Assembly: GCA_038233335.1 (NCBI GenBank)
Contig: JBBSME010000001.1
Coordinates: 9,810-73,809 of the forward strand
Origin: Iamia sp038233335
Lineage (GTDB): Bacteria > Actinomycetota > Acidimicrobiia > Acidimicrobiales > Iamiaceae
DNA: 64,000 bases
Reading direction: 5' to 3'
In this document: positions 33,683 to 41,786 of the stretch, in pieces
How the letters are laid out: every line of letters starts with the position of its first letter
Numbering within the stretch: the stretch's first letter is position 1
Notes under the pieces: generated by a model
What the model saw: only the letters and a program-made list of their open reading frames with translations
Databases searched by the model: none
Told to the model about the DNA's origin: nothing
Position numbers and translations under genes: made by a program

Positions 33683-34666
33683 ATGGCTGAGAAGCGGACA
33701 GGGCCCACGCGGGTCGAGGTCGCGCTGCGCACCGCCCAGCGGCTCCAGCGCCGGCTCCCGAGCCCGGCGGCCGCCCTGCGCGCCACCGAGTTCCCGCTGC
33801 GGGCGCCGACGGTGCCCGGTGGGGTCGAGCCCCTGCCCGCGGCGAAGACCCTCGGTGCGGCCTACGAGACCAGCTGGGCCCGGTCGCCGGCGGCCCGCCT
33901 GGGCCGCATGGCCATCCAGGAGGGAGCCATGCGACCCCTGGTCAAGGTGCTGGCCGACCCCGAGCGCCGCGGGTACGACCGCCTGGCCGGGCTCGACGGC
34001 CCGGCCATCTTCGCGGCCAACCACCTCAGCCACATCGATGCCGGGCTCCTGCTGACCTCGTTGCCGGAGCCCTGGCGGCGTCGGGCCTTCGCCGGTGCCG
34101 CCGCCGACTACTTCTTCGACACCCGGGTCAAGGCCACCATGGCCGCCCTCGCCCTCAACGCCATCCCCATCGAGCGGGCCAAGGTGGGCCGCCGCTCCGC
34201 GGCGCTGGCCGCCGAGCTGATCGAGGACGGCTGGAGCATGGTCATCTTCCCCGAGGGGGGCCGCAGCCCCGATGGCTGGGCCCAGCCGTTCCGGGCCGGG
34301 GCCGCCTTCCTGTCCGTGCGCACCGGGGTCCCGGTCGTCCCGGTCCACCTGGAGGGGACGGGCCGGATCCTGCCCAAGGGCACCTCCAAGCTCGTCCGTG
34401 GCTCCACCCGGGTCACCTTCGGCACGCCCCTGCGCCCAGGCCCCGACGAGGACATGCGCGACCTCTCGGTCCGCATCGAGGCCGCGGTGGGCGCCCTGGC
34501 CGACGAGGTCAGTGGCGACTGGTACGCAGCCCGACGCCGAGCCCACGCCGGCGACAGCCCCTCGCTCACCGGACCCGATGCCAGCGCCTGGCGACGGGCC
34601 TGGGCCCTGGGCGACCGCCGCTCCCACCGCCGCCGTCGCCGCGAGCCCTGGCCCCTGCGGGACTGA
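33683..34666 (+). CDS. 1-acyl-glycerol-3-phosphate acyltransferase-like protein
   Basis: A 327-residue PlsC-type acyltransferase. The catalytic NHxxxxD box is FAANHLSHIDAGLL and the glycerol-phosphate site is VIFPEGGRSPDGW; IPIERAKVGRRSAALA and VVPVHLEGTGRILPKG supply the remaining blocks. It would transfer an acyl chain onto a lysophospholipid or alcohol at the membrane. It follows the acyl-reductase operon by 140 bases, which include a hairpin, so it may be co-transcribed at a lower level. The long basic C-terminus (RRSHRRRRREPW) could bind membranes. Confidence 0.88.
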   Translation: MAEKRTGPTRVEVALRTAQRLQRRLPSPAAALRATEFPLRAPTVPGGVEPLPAAKTLGAAYETSWARSPAARLGRMAIQEGAMRPLVKVLADPERRGYDRLAGLDGPAIFAANHLSHIDAGLLLTSLPEPWRRRAFAGAAADYFFDTRVKATMAALALNAIPIERAKVGRRSAALAAELIEDGWSMVIFPEGGRSPDGWAQPFRAGAAFLSVRTGVPVVPVHLEGTGRILPKGTSKLVRGSTRVTFGTPLRPGPDEDMRDLSVRIEAAVGALADEVSGDWYAARRRAHAGDSPSLTGPDASAWRRAWALGDRRSHRRRRREPWPLRD

Positions 34667-34855
34667 GCCCAGGGCAGACGGACCGGTCGTTGCCGCAGCC
34701 TGTGCCGCGCCGCTCAAGCTCACGGTGCGGCTCGGGACCCCTCCCGGTGTCGCTCCCGGCCGTCAGGCGTCGGGGGTCCAGCGGAGGATGCGGTCGCCCT
34801 GGACGTAGACGATGTCACCGCCGTCCACCACCGCGACCAGCGGTGACGGGTCGGG

Positions 34856-35254
34856 TCAACCGCCGGGACCGCGGCCGCCGCCAGTGGTGCCGGTCCCCGC
34901 ATCGAGGCAGCCACTGATGGCGTCGGCGAAGTCGGTGGCCAGGCGCTCGTCGATGTCCTCGACGCTCTCGGCCCCGATGACCTCGTCGATCTGGTCGTCG
35001 TCGAGCTCCTCGCGGAGCCGCTCGGCGCCGCAGGTGGCCTCCTCCGGCTCGTAGCCGTTGTTGAGGAGAGCCTGTTCCAGCTCGTCGTCGCTGGTGGGGG
35101 ATTCGGTGGTCGTCGCCGCCGGCTCGGTGGTGGGTGCGGTCGACGTGGCGCGATCAGCGACGTCGTCGGGCACCTCCACCCCGCACCCCGCGGTCACGAG
35201 GAGGGCCATGGCCACCCCGGCGACGACGCCCGCGCACCGGTCCGGCGCCCTCAC
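34856..35254 (-). CDS. Small lipoprotein, paralogue 1
   Basis: A 132-residue lipoprotein: signal VAGVAMALLVTAGC with the lipobox cysteine, then a Thr/Glu linker (TAPTTEPAATTTESPTSDDE) and a helical domain with two cysteines 41 residues apart (EATCGAERLREEL and AISGCLDAG), ending Gly-rich. The GTG start overlaps the stop of the upstream lipoprotein gene as GTGA. The two proteins share the Cys-containing domain pattern. Family unknown to me. Confidence 0.7.
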   Translation of the reverse strand: MRAPDRCAGVVAGVAMALLVTAGCGVEVPDDVADRATSTAPTTEPAATTTESPTSDDELEQALLNNGYEPEEATCGAERLREELDDDQIDEVIGAESVEDIDERLATDFADAISGCLDAGTGTTGGGRGPGG

Positions 35255-35607
35255 TGGGCCACCGCGCACGTGGCGATGGACGCGGTGAGGGACGCGGCCT
35301 GGTCGGGCGGCAGGTCGTCGATCGCGACCACGCCGAGGTCGATGGCCTGCAGCTGGTCGTCGAGGTCGCCGATGTCCGCGGCCGGCACCCGGCGCTCCAG
35401 CTGCTCGCGGACGCACCCCACCTGGTCCGACGAGAACTGGTACTCGGAGGTGAGAAACCCCAGCGAGGCCTCCAGTCGCGCCGTGCCGTCGGCCGAGGCG
35501 GCACCGTCGTCACCACATGCGCTGAACGAGGACAGAGCCCCGACAGCAGCCACCAGCGCGGCCCGGCGCAGGGCCGCGGGGCTGGTCAGAGGGCGATGGG
35601 TGAGCAC
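35251..35607 (-). CDS. Small lipoprotein, paralogue 2
   Basis: A 118-residue lipoprotein with signal ALVAAVGALSSFSAC and a domain reading SEYQFSSDQVGCVREQLERR and, 49 residues after the first cysteine, SIATCAVAQ at the end. The order (hydrophobic/Tyr residues, Cys, charged helix, Asp-rich middle, Cys) parallels the overlapping downstream gene. The probable disulfide would form outside the membrane. No family or function is recognised. It may start at the given ATG. Confidence 0.7.
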   Translation of the reverse strand: MLTHRPLTSPAALRRAALVAAVGALSSFSACGDDGAASADGTARLEASLGFLTSEYQFSSDQVGCVREQLERRVPAADIGDLDDQLQAIDLGVVAIDDLPPDQAASLTASIATCAVAQ

Positions 35608-35685
35608 CCGTCGAGTCTGGCACGACGGGCCGATCCGACGAGGGCCACCCGGTGTCGGGGGGCAGCCCCCGCTAGGTTCCGCGCC

Positions 35686-36332
35686 ATGCCCCTCGACCTC
35701 ACCCCCGACGAGCTGCTGACCACCACCCGCAGCGTCCGCAAGCGGCTGGACCTCGACCGGGACGCGCCCCCGGAGGTGGTGGCCGAGTGCATCGAGCTGG
35801 CCCTCCAGGCCCCGTCAGGGTCCAACTCGCAGTCCTGGCACTGGATGGTGGTCACCGACCCGGCCAAGCGCCAGGCCCTGGCCGACCTCTACGCCCGCCA
35901 CTTCGATCCGTACATCGCGGCCTCCGAGGAGGCCTCGCCCTACCCCGCATCGGATCCGCGCGCCGCGTCGGCACCCCGGGTCAGCGCCTCGGCGAAGTAC
36001 CTCCGCAACCACCTCCACGAGGTGCCCGTCCTCGTCATCCCCTGTCAGTGGGGCCGCATGGAGGGGCCGACTCCTTCAGCCAGGCCAGCTTCTGGGGATC
36101 GATCCTCCCTGCCGCCTGGAGCTTCATGCTGGCCCTGCGCAGCCGGGGCCTCGGATCTTCGTGGACCACGCTCCACCTCCCGTCCGAGGCCGAGGCGGCC
36201 GAGATCCTCGGCATCCCCTACGACAAGGTGACCCAGGCCGGCCTGTTCCCCGTGGCCTACACCATCGACACCTCGTTCAAGCCGGCAACCCGGGTGGATC
36301 CGGCCCGGCTCATCCACTGGGGCACCTGGTAG
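35686..36332 (+). pseudogene. Nitroreductase with a single frameshift
   Basis: From ATG 35686 the frame reads as a nitroreductase (TRSVRKRLDLDRDAPPEVV, ALQAPSGSNSQSWHWMVVTD) up to CQWGRMEG near 36066. The homologous sequence then continues in another frame (ADSFSQASFWGSILPAAWSF, LALRSRGLGSSWTTLHL, AYTIDTSFKPATR). One base is missing in the GGGG run at about 36063-36066. All motifs on both sides are well kept, so the break is very recent or a sequencing error. If repaired, the ~215-residue FMN enzyme would be complete. Confidence 0.8.
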
Positions 36333-36350
36333 GTGGCCCCGCCCACGACC

Positions 36351-37118
36351 TCAGCCCGGGTCGGGCTCCACCAGCCGCAGGCCGCTGGGCCCGATCGACA
36401 CCTCCGGGTGGGGAAGGTCGACCGTGAACGCACTGCGGTGCCCGGGGAAGACGTACTCCGCCACCAGGACGGGCCGACCGGTGGCATCGGCGGTGACCCG
36501 CTCGCACACCAGCACCGGCGAGGACTCCGGGATCTCCAGGAGCTCCGCATCGGTCGAGGATGCGGCGTGGGCCTCGATGGTCTGCACCGCGCCGCCGAAG
36601 CGGACCGGGAGCAGCTCGTGGAACGAGTGCTGGGCGACCTGGGTCCGCGAGACGTCCGCCCCCAGCTCTTCGGGGCACCACACCGTGACCCGGGCGAAGG
36701 GCTCGCCATCGGCCAGGTTCACCCGCACCACGCGCAGCACCTTGTCGACCGCCAGGACCTCGTGCACCCGGGCCGGCGGACGGATGAAGCCGAACTCCAA
36801 GATCCGCCGCTCCGACCGACGGCCGTCCTCCTCCAGCTGCGCCTCGATGGTGCCGAGCCGAGCCAGGTGCTGGCGGAACGGCGTCCCGGCCACGAACCAC
36901 CCGAACCCTTGGCGGGCATCGACGAGGCCCTCCCCCCGAAGGTGGTCGAGGGCCTTGCGCACCGTCACCCGGCTGGCCTCGTACCGGGTCGACAGCTCGG
37001 ACTCGCTGGGGAGGATGCGGCGGTCGCCGAACTCCCCGGCATCGATCCGCGACCGGAGGTCCGCCGCGATCTCCCGGTAGCGGATGCGGCGCGCCGGTCG
37101 CGGAGCGGGAGTCGTCAT
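36351..37118 (-). CDS. GntR-family regulator with UTRA domain
   Basis: A 255-residue HutC-type GntR regulator. The winged helix contains YREIAADLRSRIDAGEFGD, LPSESELSTRYEASRVTVRK and ALDHLRGEGLVDARQG; the UTRA ligand domain follows with VLRVVRVNLADGEPFARVTV and ASSTDAELLEIPESSPVLVC. It binds a small effector and controls uptake or use of it. It is convergent with the broken nitroreductase and has no partner gene on its strand, so its regulon is not apparent. Confidence 0.9.
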   Translation of the reverse strand: MTTPAPRPARRIRYREIAADLRSRIDAGEFGDRRILPSESELSTRYEASRVTVRKALDHLRGEGLVDARQGFGWFVAGTPFRQHLARLGTIEAQLEEDGRRSERRILEFGFIRPPARVHEVLAVDKVLRVVRVNLADGEPFARVTVWCPEELGADVSRTQVAQHSFHELLPVRFGGAVQTIEAHAASSTDAELLEIPESSPVLVCERVTADATGRPVLVAEYVFPGHRSAFTVDLPHPEVSIGPSGLRLVEPDPG

Positions 37119-37439
37119 GGCCGCCGACGGTAGGCCCCAGGGTGGACCCGGACAACGATGCGGACGGGCGCCCCGGCCGAACCCCCTGGCCCCACCCACC
37201 CGGGAGGCCACTGCTCGACGTCGCGGTGACCATCGACCAATCCCCGCGCCGGTCGGGACCGAACGATGGATGGTGCCGGTCACCTTCGGGACCACTGGAC
37301 CGGTGTGGGGGGTGCCACGAGTGGGCCCGGCCACCCGGTCGGTCCCGCTCGCGGCCCTCAGCCATGACAGAGCACAACACGAGCCGACGGACAGGAGGCG
37401 AGGCGAACACATGCGCAGATCCGCCCTACGCTCCACCGC
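37119..37439. other. Intergenic region between divergent regulator and sigma gene
   Basis: About 320 bases separate the GntR-type gene (minus) from the ECF sigma gene (plus). No gene, hairpin or repeat stands out. It should hold both promoters; an ECF-type autoregulated promoter cannot be pinned down by eye. Confidence 0.5.
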
Positions 37440-38087
37440 GTGCCCCCTCCCGCCGACGTGCAGTCCGACGGTCTCACCGGACTGCGGCGTCTGATGCCGG
37501 CCCGTGCCCGCCGCCACCTCCGCCCCGTCCCCACTGATGCGACCGGCAACGCCGACAACCTTCTCGCCTCCGTCGCTCGGGGGGATGCCGACGCCTTCGC
37601 CGGCCTGTACGACCTGGTCAGCCCGACCGTGGTCGGCGTCGCCCGTCGCGTCGTCCGGGACCCGGACCAGGCTGACGAGGTGGCCCAAGAGGTCATGCTC
37701 GAGGTCTGGCGGCTGGCGCCCACCTACGACCCGGCCAAGGGGTCCTGCAAGACCTGGGTCGCCACCATCGCCCACCGCCGGGCCGTCGATCGGGTCCGCA
37801 GCGAGCAGGCCGAGCGCGACCGCCGGGTCCGAGACGCCGAGCGCAACGGCGCCGGCGATCCTGATCCGGTGGCCGGCGAGGTGGCCGACGACGCCGAACG
37901 GGCCGAGGTGACCGCCGCCCTCGACCAGCTCACGGACCGCCAACGCCAGACGATCGAGCTCGCCTACTACGGCGGGTACACCTACGCCCAGGTCGCCGAC
38001 ATCCTCGAGCTCCCCCTGGGCACCGTCAAGACCCGCATCCGTGACGGGATGATCCGACTCCGCGACACGCTGGAGATGGCGCAGTGA
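37440..38087 (+). CDS. ECF RNA polymerase sigma factor (SigK type)
   Basis: Up to 215 residues (GTG 37440; an ATG at 37494 is an equally good start). Region 2 reads DAFAGLYDLVSPTVVGVARR and DQADEVAQEVMLEVWRLAPT; region 4 has LTDRQRQTIELAYYGGYTYA and LELPLGTVKTRIRDGMIRLR. It resembles SigK-group ECF factors, which are held inactive by a membrane anti-sigma factor. That partner is encoded immediately downstream with a GTGA overlap. The stimulus is unknown, redox in M. tuberculosis SigK. Confidence 0.92.
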   Translation: MPPPADVQSDGLTGLRRLMPARARRHLRPVPTDATGNADNLLASVARGDADAFAGLYDLVSPTVVGVARRVVRDPDQADEVAQEVMLEVWRLAPTYDPAKGSCKTWVATIAHRRAVDRVRSEQAERDRRVRDAERNGAGDPDPVAGEVADDAERAEVTAALDQLTDRQRQTIELAYYGGYTYAQVADILELPLGTVKTRIRDGMIRLRDTLEMAQ

Positions 38088-38782
38088 CCGCTGACCCCCA
38101 CACCCTCGTCGGGCCCTACGTGCTCGACGCACTCCCCCACGAAGAGCGCGACGCGTTCGAGAGCCACCTCTCGACCTGCGGTGACTGCCGGGCCGAGGCG
38201 GAGGAGCTCCTGGCCACGGCCGGCCAGCTGGGCCAGGCCACCGCCGTCGTGCCCTCCCCCGACCTCCGGGACCGGGTCCTGGCCCAGGCCGCCCAGACCC
38301 GCCAGGTGCCCCCCGGTGGACACCGCCTCGACATCGCCCCGCCCCGTCGGAGCTGGCCCCTGGCCCTGGCCGCGGCGGCCGCCATCGCCGTGGTCGTCGC
38401 CCTGGGTGCCCTCGTCCTCCAGGCCGACCACCGGGCCGACCAGGCCGAGCAGGTGGCCACCATCGTGTCCTCCCCCGATGCGCAGTCCGTCGAGATGGCG
38501 GCCGGCGACGCCGGTTCCATGAAGCTGGTCGTGTCCCAGGACCACGGCGGCTCGGTCATCCTGGCCGACGGCATGGCCGAACCGCCCACCGGCAAGGCCT
38601 ACGCCCTCTGGTTCCAGGTCGACGGCGAGATGCAGCCAGCCGGCACGTTCGCTCCCGACGCCGACGGTCAGGTCCGCCAGACCGTCGACGACGTCCCCGT
38701 CGACGTCGTCGGGATCACCATCGAGGATGCGGCTGGCGCCGACGAGCCCACCCTCCCGATCATCGCCTCGGGAACCATCTAG
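38084..38782 (+). CDS. Anti-sigma-K factor (RskA-like)
   Basis: A 232-residue single-span membrane protein. The cytoplasmic zinc anti-sigma domain carries HxxxCxxC in FESHLSTCGDCRAEAEELL; a membrane helix (WPLALAAAAAIAVVVALGAL, about 87-108) leads to an extracellular RskA C-terminal domain (ILADGMAEPPTGKAYALWFQ). It should bind the sigma factor encoded just before it and release it after regulated proteolysis. Its stop codon overlaps the stop of the convergent acetoacetyl-CoA synthetase gene in CTAG. Confidence 0.92.
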   Translation: MTADPHTLVGPYVLDALPHEERDAFESHLSTCGDCRAEAEELLATAGQLGQATAVVPSPDLRDRVLAQAAQTRQVPPGGHRLDIAPPRRSWPLALAAAAAIAVVVALGALVLQADHRADQAEQVATIVSSPDAQSVEMAAGDAGSMKLVVSQDHGGSVILADGMAEPPTGKAYALWFQVDGEMQPAGTFAPDADGQVRQTVDDVPVDVVGITIEDAAGADEPTLPIIASGTI

Positions 38783-40725
38783 GCGTTTCGAGCTCGGGCG
38801 AGGGCGGCGAAGGGGGTGAGGCTGGCGGGGTCGGTGAGGGCGTCGGGGGAGACGGCGTCGTCGACGGGCGTGCCGGTCAGGATGCGCTTGATCGGCACCT
38901 CCAGCTTCTTGCCCGAGAGGGTGCGGGGGATGGCGTCCACCACCTCCAACCGGTCCGGGACGTGCCGCGGCGACAGCTCCCGCCGCAGCGCCGTGGCGAT
39001 GCGTCCCGAGAGGTCGTCATCGGATGACGCGCCCGGAGCGAGGGCCACGAAGAGGAGCAGCTCCCCCGCTCCCCCGTCGTCGCCCTCCAGGTGCACCACC
39101 AGGCTGTCGGCTACCTCGGGCAGGGCCTCTACCACCGTGTAGAAGTCGCTGGTGCCCAGGCGCACCCCGCCCCGGTTGAGGGTGGCGTCGGACCTACCGG
39201 TGATCACCACCGAGCCGTCGTCCCGGAAGGTGATCCAGTCGCCGTGACGCCACATCCCGGGGATGTCCTCGAAGTAGGCCGCCCGGTAGCGCGACCCGTC
39301 GTCATCGCCCCAGAACCCCACCGGCATCGACGGCATCGGTCGCCGGAGCACGAGCTCCCCCATCTCGTCCGGGGGGCAGGGTGAGCCGTCGGGCCGCACC
39401 GCGGCGACGTCGCAGCCCAGCAGGGCACACGAGATCTCCCCGGCCCGGACCGGGAGGAGCGGCGAGGTCCCGAGGAACGCGGTGCAGACGTCGGTGCCGC
39501 CGCTGACCGACGACACCGGGACGCCGACCGCGTCGCTCACCCAGCGGAACCCGTCGGCCGGGAGAGGCGCGCCAGTCGAGCCCACCCACCGCAGCTCGCC
39601 CCGCGGCGGCTCGAGTCCCTGCTTGCGGCAGGCCATCAGGAACGGTGCCGACGCCCCCAGCACCGTGGTGCCGGTCTCCTCGGCGAGGGCCCAGAGGGCG
39701 CCCAGGTCGGGATGGGCCGGATCCCCGTCGAAGAGGACGATGGTGGACCCGACCAGCAACCCCGACACCAGGTAGTTCCACATCATCCACCCGGTGGTGG
39801 TGAACCAGCAGAAGCGGTCGGCGGGGGTGAGGTCCTGGTGGAGGGAGAGAACCTTGAGGTGCTCGAGGGTGATGCCTCCGTGGCCGTGGACGATGGCCTT
39901 CGGGAGCCCGGTCGTGCCCGAGCTGAAGAGCACGTAGAGCGGGTGGTCGAACGGGACCGCGGCGAAGGTCGGTGGCCCCGGGTCGGGTCCGGCCAGCAGG
40001 TCCGACCAGTCGTCGGGGCCGTCCGGCTCGAGGTAGGGGATCCGGACCGTGTGGCGGAGGCCGGGCAGGGCGGCCTTGATGGCCTCCACCTCGTCGCCCC
40101 GGTCGATGGCGCGAGACCCGTAGCGGTAGCCGTCGACGACGAGCAGGACGACGGGATCGATCTGGCTGAAGCGGTCGATGACCGAGCGGGTGCCGAACTC
40201 AGGGGCGCAGCTGGACCACACCGCCCCCAGCGAGGCGGTGGCGAGGAAGGCCACCAGGGTCTCGGGGATGTTGGGGGCGTAGGCCGCCACCCGGTCGCCC
40301 TCGCCCACCCCCAGGCGCGCCAGGCCGGCGGCGCAGCGGGCCACCTGGTGGGCCAGCTCGGCCCAGGTCAGCTCGCTCGCTCCCCGGGTCTGGCTGCGGG
40401 CCACGACGGCCACCTCGCCCGGGCGCACCTCCGCCGCGGCCAGGGCGTGCTCGGCGTAGCTCAGCTCGCCACCGGGGAACCACCGGGCCCCCGGCATGTC
40501 CCGCGCGCCCAGGACGCGGTTCGGGCGCCGGTGCCACCGCACCTCCAGATCCTCCGCCACCGCGGCCCAGAACCCGTCTTGGTCCGCGACCGACCAACGG
40601 TGGAGGGAGGCGTAGTCGTCGTGGCCGTGACGGGTGGCGAAGCGCCCCGCGGCGGTCGTGGTCCAGGTGTCGGCGGGCGGGGTCCAGAGCACCTCGCCGC
40701 GGTCCTGGTCGTCGGAGGGAGCCAT
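38779..40725 (-). CDS. Acetoacetyl-CoA synthetase
   Basis: A 648-residue adenylate-forming enzyme of the acetoacetyl-CoA synthetase family. The N-terminus has DTWTTTAAGRFATRHGHDDY and the ACAS_N-type WHRRPNRVLGARDMPGARWF; YVLFSSGTTGLPKAIVHGHG is the ATP loop, TTTGWMMWNYLVSGLLVG a signature of this subfamily, and TLSGKKLEVPIKRIL holds the catalytic lysine. It activates acetoacetate for lipid or polyhydroxybutyrate metabolism. The start at 40725 gives the family's usual length. Its last codon overlaps the anti-sigma gene stop. Confidence 0.92.
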   Translation of the reverse strand: MAPSDDQDRGEVLWTPPADTWTTTAAGRFATRHGHDDYASLHRWSVADQDGFWAAVAEDLEVRWHRRPNRVLGARDMPGARWFPGGELSYAEHALAAAEVRPGEVAVVARSQTRGASELTWAELAHQVARCAAGLARLGVGEGDRVAAYAPNIPETLVAFLATASLGAVWSSCAPEFGTRSVIDRFSQIDPVVLLVVDGYRYGSRAIDRGDEVEAIKAALPGLRHTVRIPYLEPDGPDDWSDLLAGPDPGPPTFAAVPFDHPLYVLFSSGTTGLPKAIVHGHGGITLEHLKVLSLHQDLTPADRFCWFTTTGWMMWNYLVSGLLVGSTIVLFDGDPAHPDLGALWALAEETGTTVLGASAPFLMACRKQGLEPPRGELRWVGSTGAPLPADGFRWVSDAVGVPVSSVSGGTDVCTAFLGTSPLLPVRAGEISCALLGCDVAAVRPDGSPCPPDEMGELVLRRPMPSMPVGFWGDDDGSRYRAAYFEDIPGMWRHGDWITFRDDGSVVITGRSDATLNRGGVRLGTSDFYTVVEALPEVADSLVVHLEGDDGGAGELLLFVALAPGASSDDDLSGRIATALRRELSPRHVPDRLEVVDAIPRTLSGKKLEVPIKRILTGTPVDDAVSPDALTDPASLTPFAALARARNA

Positions 40726-40761
40726 CGGCGCCGAGCGTAGGCACCAGAGGCGGGCCGCGGG

Positions 40762-40815
40762 TCGGCCGGGTCGGCCGGGTCCGGCCGGGTTCGGCCGGGT
40801 TCGGCCGGGTTCGGC
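40762..40815. repeat. Tandem 10-bp repeat
   Basis: Five units of TCGGCCGGGT (first units slightly varied) follow each other between the acetoacetyl-CoA synthetase start and the sodN stop. Each unit contains the palindrome CGGCCG. The number of units may vary between strains. No gene overlaps it. Confidence 0.85.
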
Positions 40816-40912
40816 GCCGCCGAGGGTGAGACGCGAGCGAGCGCCCGGGCCCGGGGGCGCCGGCGGTCGCAGTCGGCCTGGGTGTCGGGCGGTGCCCGCC
40901 GGCGGGGTCGGC

Positions 40913-41335
40913 TCAGCTGGGCGGGTAGACGCCCATGTCCTTGGCCTTGTCGGTCTGCCAGAAGATGCCGGCGATCTCGTCGATGTGGTCGACCAGCTGC
41001 TGGCTGACGGCCGGGTCCATGGACTTCTTGGCCTCACCGGCCTGGTGGGTTGCCTTCCAGAACAGCTCGTGGAGCTGGGGGAACTCCTCGAAGTGGGCCG
41101 GGGCGAAGAAGTCGGCCCAGAGCACCATCAGGTGGTGCTTGCAGATCTCGGCCCGCTCCTCCTTGAGGAAGATGGACCGGGCCCGGAAGACCTCGTCGTC
41201 GGAGTCCGCGTACTTCTTGGCGATCTTGAGGCACGAGAGGGCCTCGATCTTGGCCTGGGCTGGGTCGTACACGCCGCAGTAGAGGTCGCAGTGGGCGTGG
41301 GCCTCGGCGGCGCCGGAGAAGAACTTGTCGAGCAT
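40913..41335 (-). CDS. sodN: Nickel superoxide dismutase
   Basis: A 140-residue Ni-SOD, which converts superoxide to oxygen and peroxide. After a 14-residue leader comes the nickel hook HCDLYCGVYDPAQAKIEA, with nickel ligands H15, C16 and C20 (His1, Cys2, Cys6 of the mature enzyme). The usual hook is HCDLPCGVY; here the fifth residue is Tyr, not Pro. The rest is the family's four-helix part (EVFRARSIFLKEERAEICKH, HHLMVLWADFF). The maturation protease is encoded divergently 59 bases away. Confidence 0.95.
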   Translation of the reverse strand: MLDKFFSGAAEAHAHCDLYCGVYDPAQAKIEALSCLKIAKKYADSDDEVFRARSIFLKEERAEICKHHLMVLWADFFAPAHFEEFPQLHELFWKATHQAGEAKKSMDPAVSQQLVDHIDEIAGIFWQTDKAKDMGVYPPS

Positions 41336-41366
41336 GGGTGACTCCCTGGTCAGAGCGTGCGATCCG

Positions 41367-41378
41367 TTCGAGGTCGAA
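41367..41378. promoter_or_regulatory. Palindrome in the sodN-sodX control region
   Basis: TTCGA-GG-TCGAA lies in the 59-base gap between divergent sodN and sodX. TACACT just after it could be a -10 box for sodX, whose GTG would then be nearly leaderless. In streptomycetes sodN is repressed or activated through Nur (a nickel Fur protein); whether this palindrome has such a role is a guess. Confidence 0.35.
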
Positions 41379-41394
41379 CCTACACTCTGATCGC

Positions 41395-41760
41395 GTGGGC
41401 TCCACCGGGCGGACGTGGGGTCAGGGGTTCCGGGTTCGCCGCTTCATGGTGGCCGATCGGTCGATGGAGCCCGCCCTCGTCGACGGCCAGGGCCTGGTCG
41501 CGGTGGCCTGGGGTCGGGCTCGTCCGGGTCAGCTGCGGATCTTCGTGCACCCGTGGCACCCGGGGCGCTGGCTGGTGAAGCGGGTCACCGATGTCCGGGG
41601 CGACGGCACCATGCTCGTGGGCTCCGACAACGCCGGCGCGACCAGGGCCGATTCCCGGGAGTTCGGCGCCGTCCCGGTGGCGGGCTCCTACCGGGTCGTG
41701 CTGCGGGTCCCGGCCCGCATCACCGGCGCCGGGCCGCCGGGGGGTGCCTCCGGCCCCTGA
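41395..41760 (+). CDS. sodX: Ni-SOD maturation protease (S26 signal peptidase-like)
   Basis: A 121-residue S26-family protease. The Ser/Lys dyad is S23 (VADRSMEPALVDGQGL) and K62 (RWLVKRVTDV); the C-terminal box GSDNAGATRADSREFGAVP is typical of the family. It has no membrane anchor, as in SodX proteins, which remove the leader of Ni-SOD to expose His1 for nickel. It pairs with divergent sodN. GTG at 41395 was chosen as the first start that leaves the family's short N-terminus. Confidence 0.9.
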   Translation: MGSTGRTWGQGFRVRRFMVADRSMEPALVDGQGLVAVAWGRARPGQLRIFVHPWHPGRWLVKRVTDVRGDGTMLVGSDNAGATRADSREFGAVPVAGSYRVVLRVPARITGAGPPGGASGP

Positions 41761-41786
41761 TCAGGGTCGGTGGGCGGCGGCGGGCG

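Noticed and set aside
34763..34870. Minus-strand stretch reading LVAVVDGGDIVYVQGDRILR before a stop
   Set aside because: It looks like the end of a beta-propeller-type protein, but there is no start and only about 30 codons; too short to call a pseudogene.
37119..37439. Possible small RNA or riboswitch in the gap before the sigma gene
   Set aside because: No conserved stem pattern or known riboswitch core can be seen by eye.
40762..40815. Short tandem array considered as a CRISPR
   Set aside because: Units are 10 bases with no spacers and no cas genes nearby.
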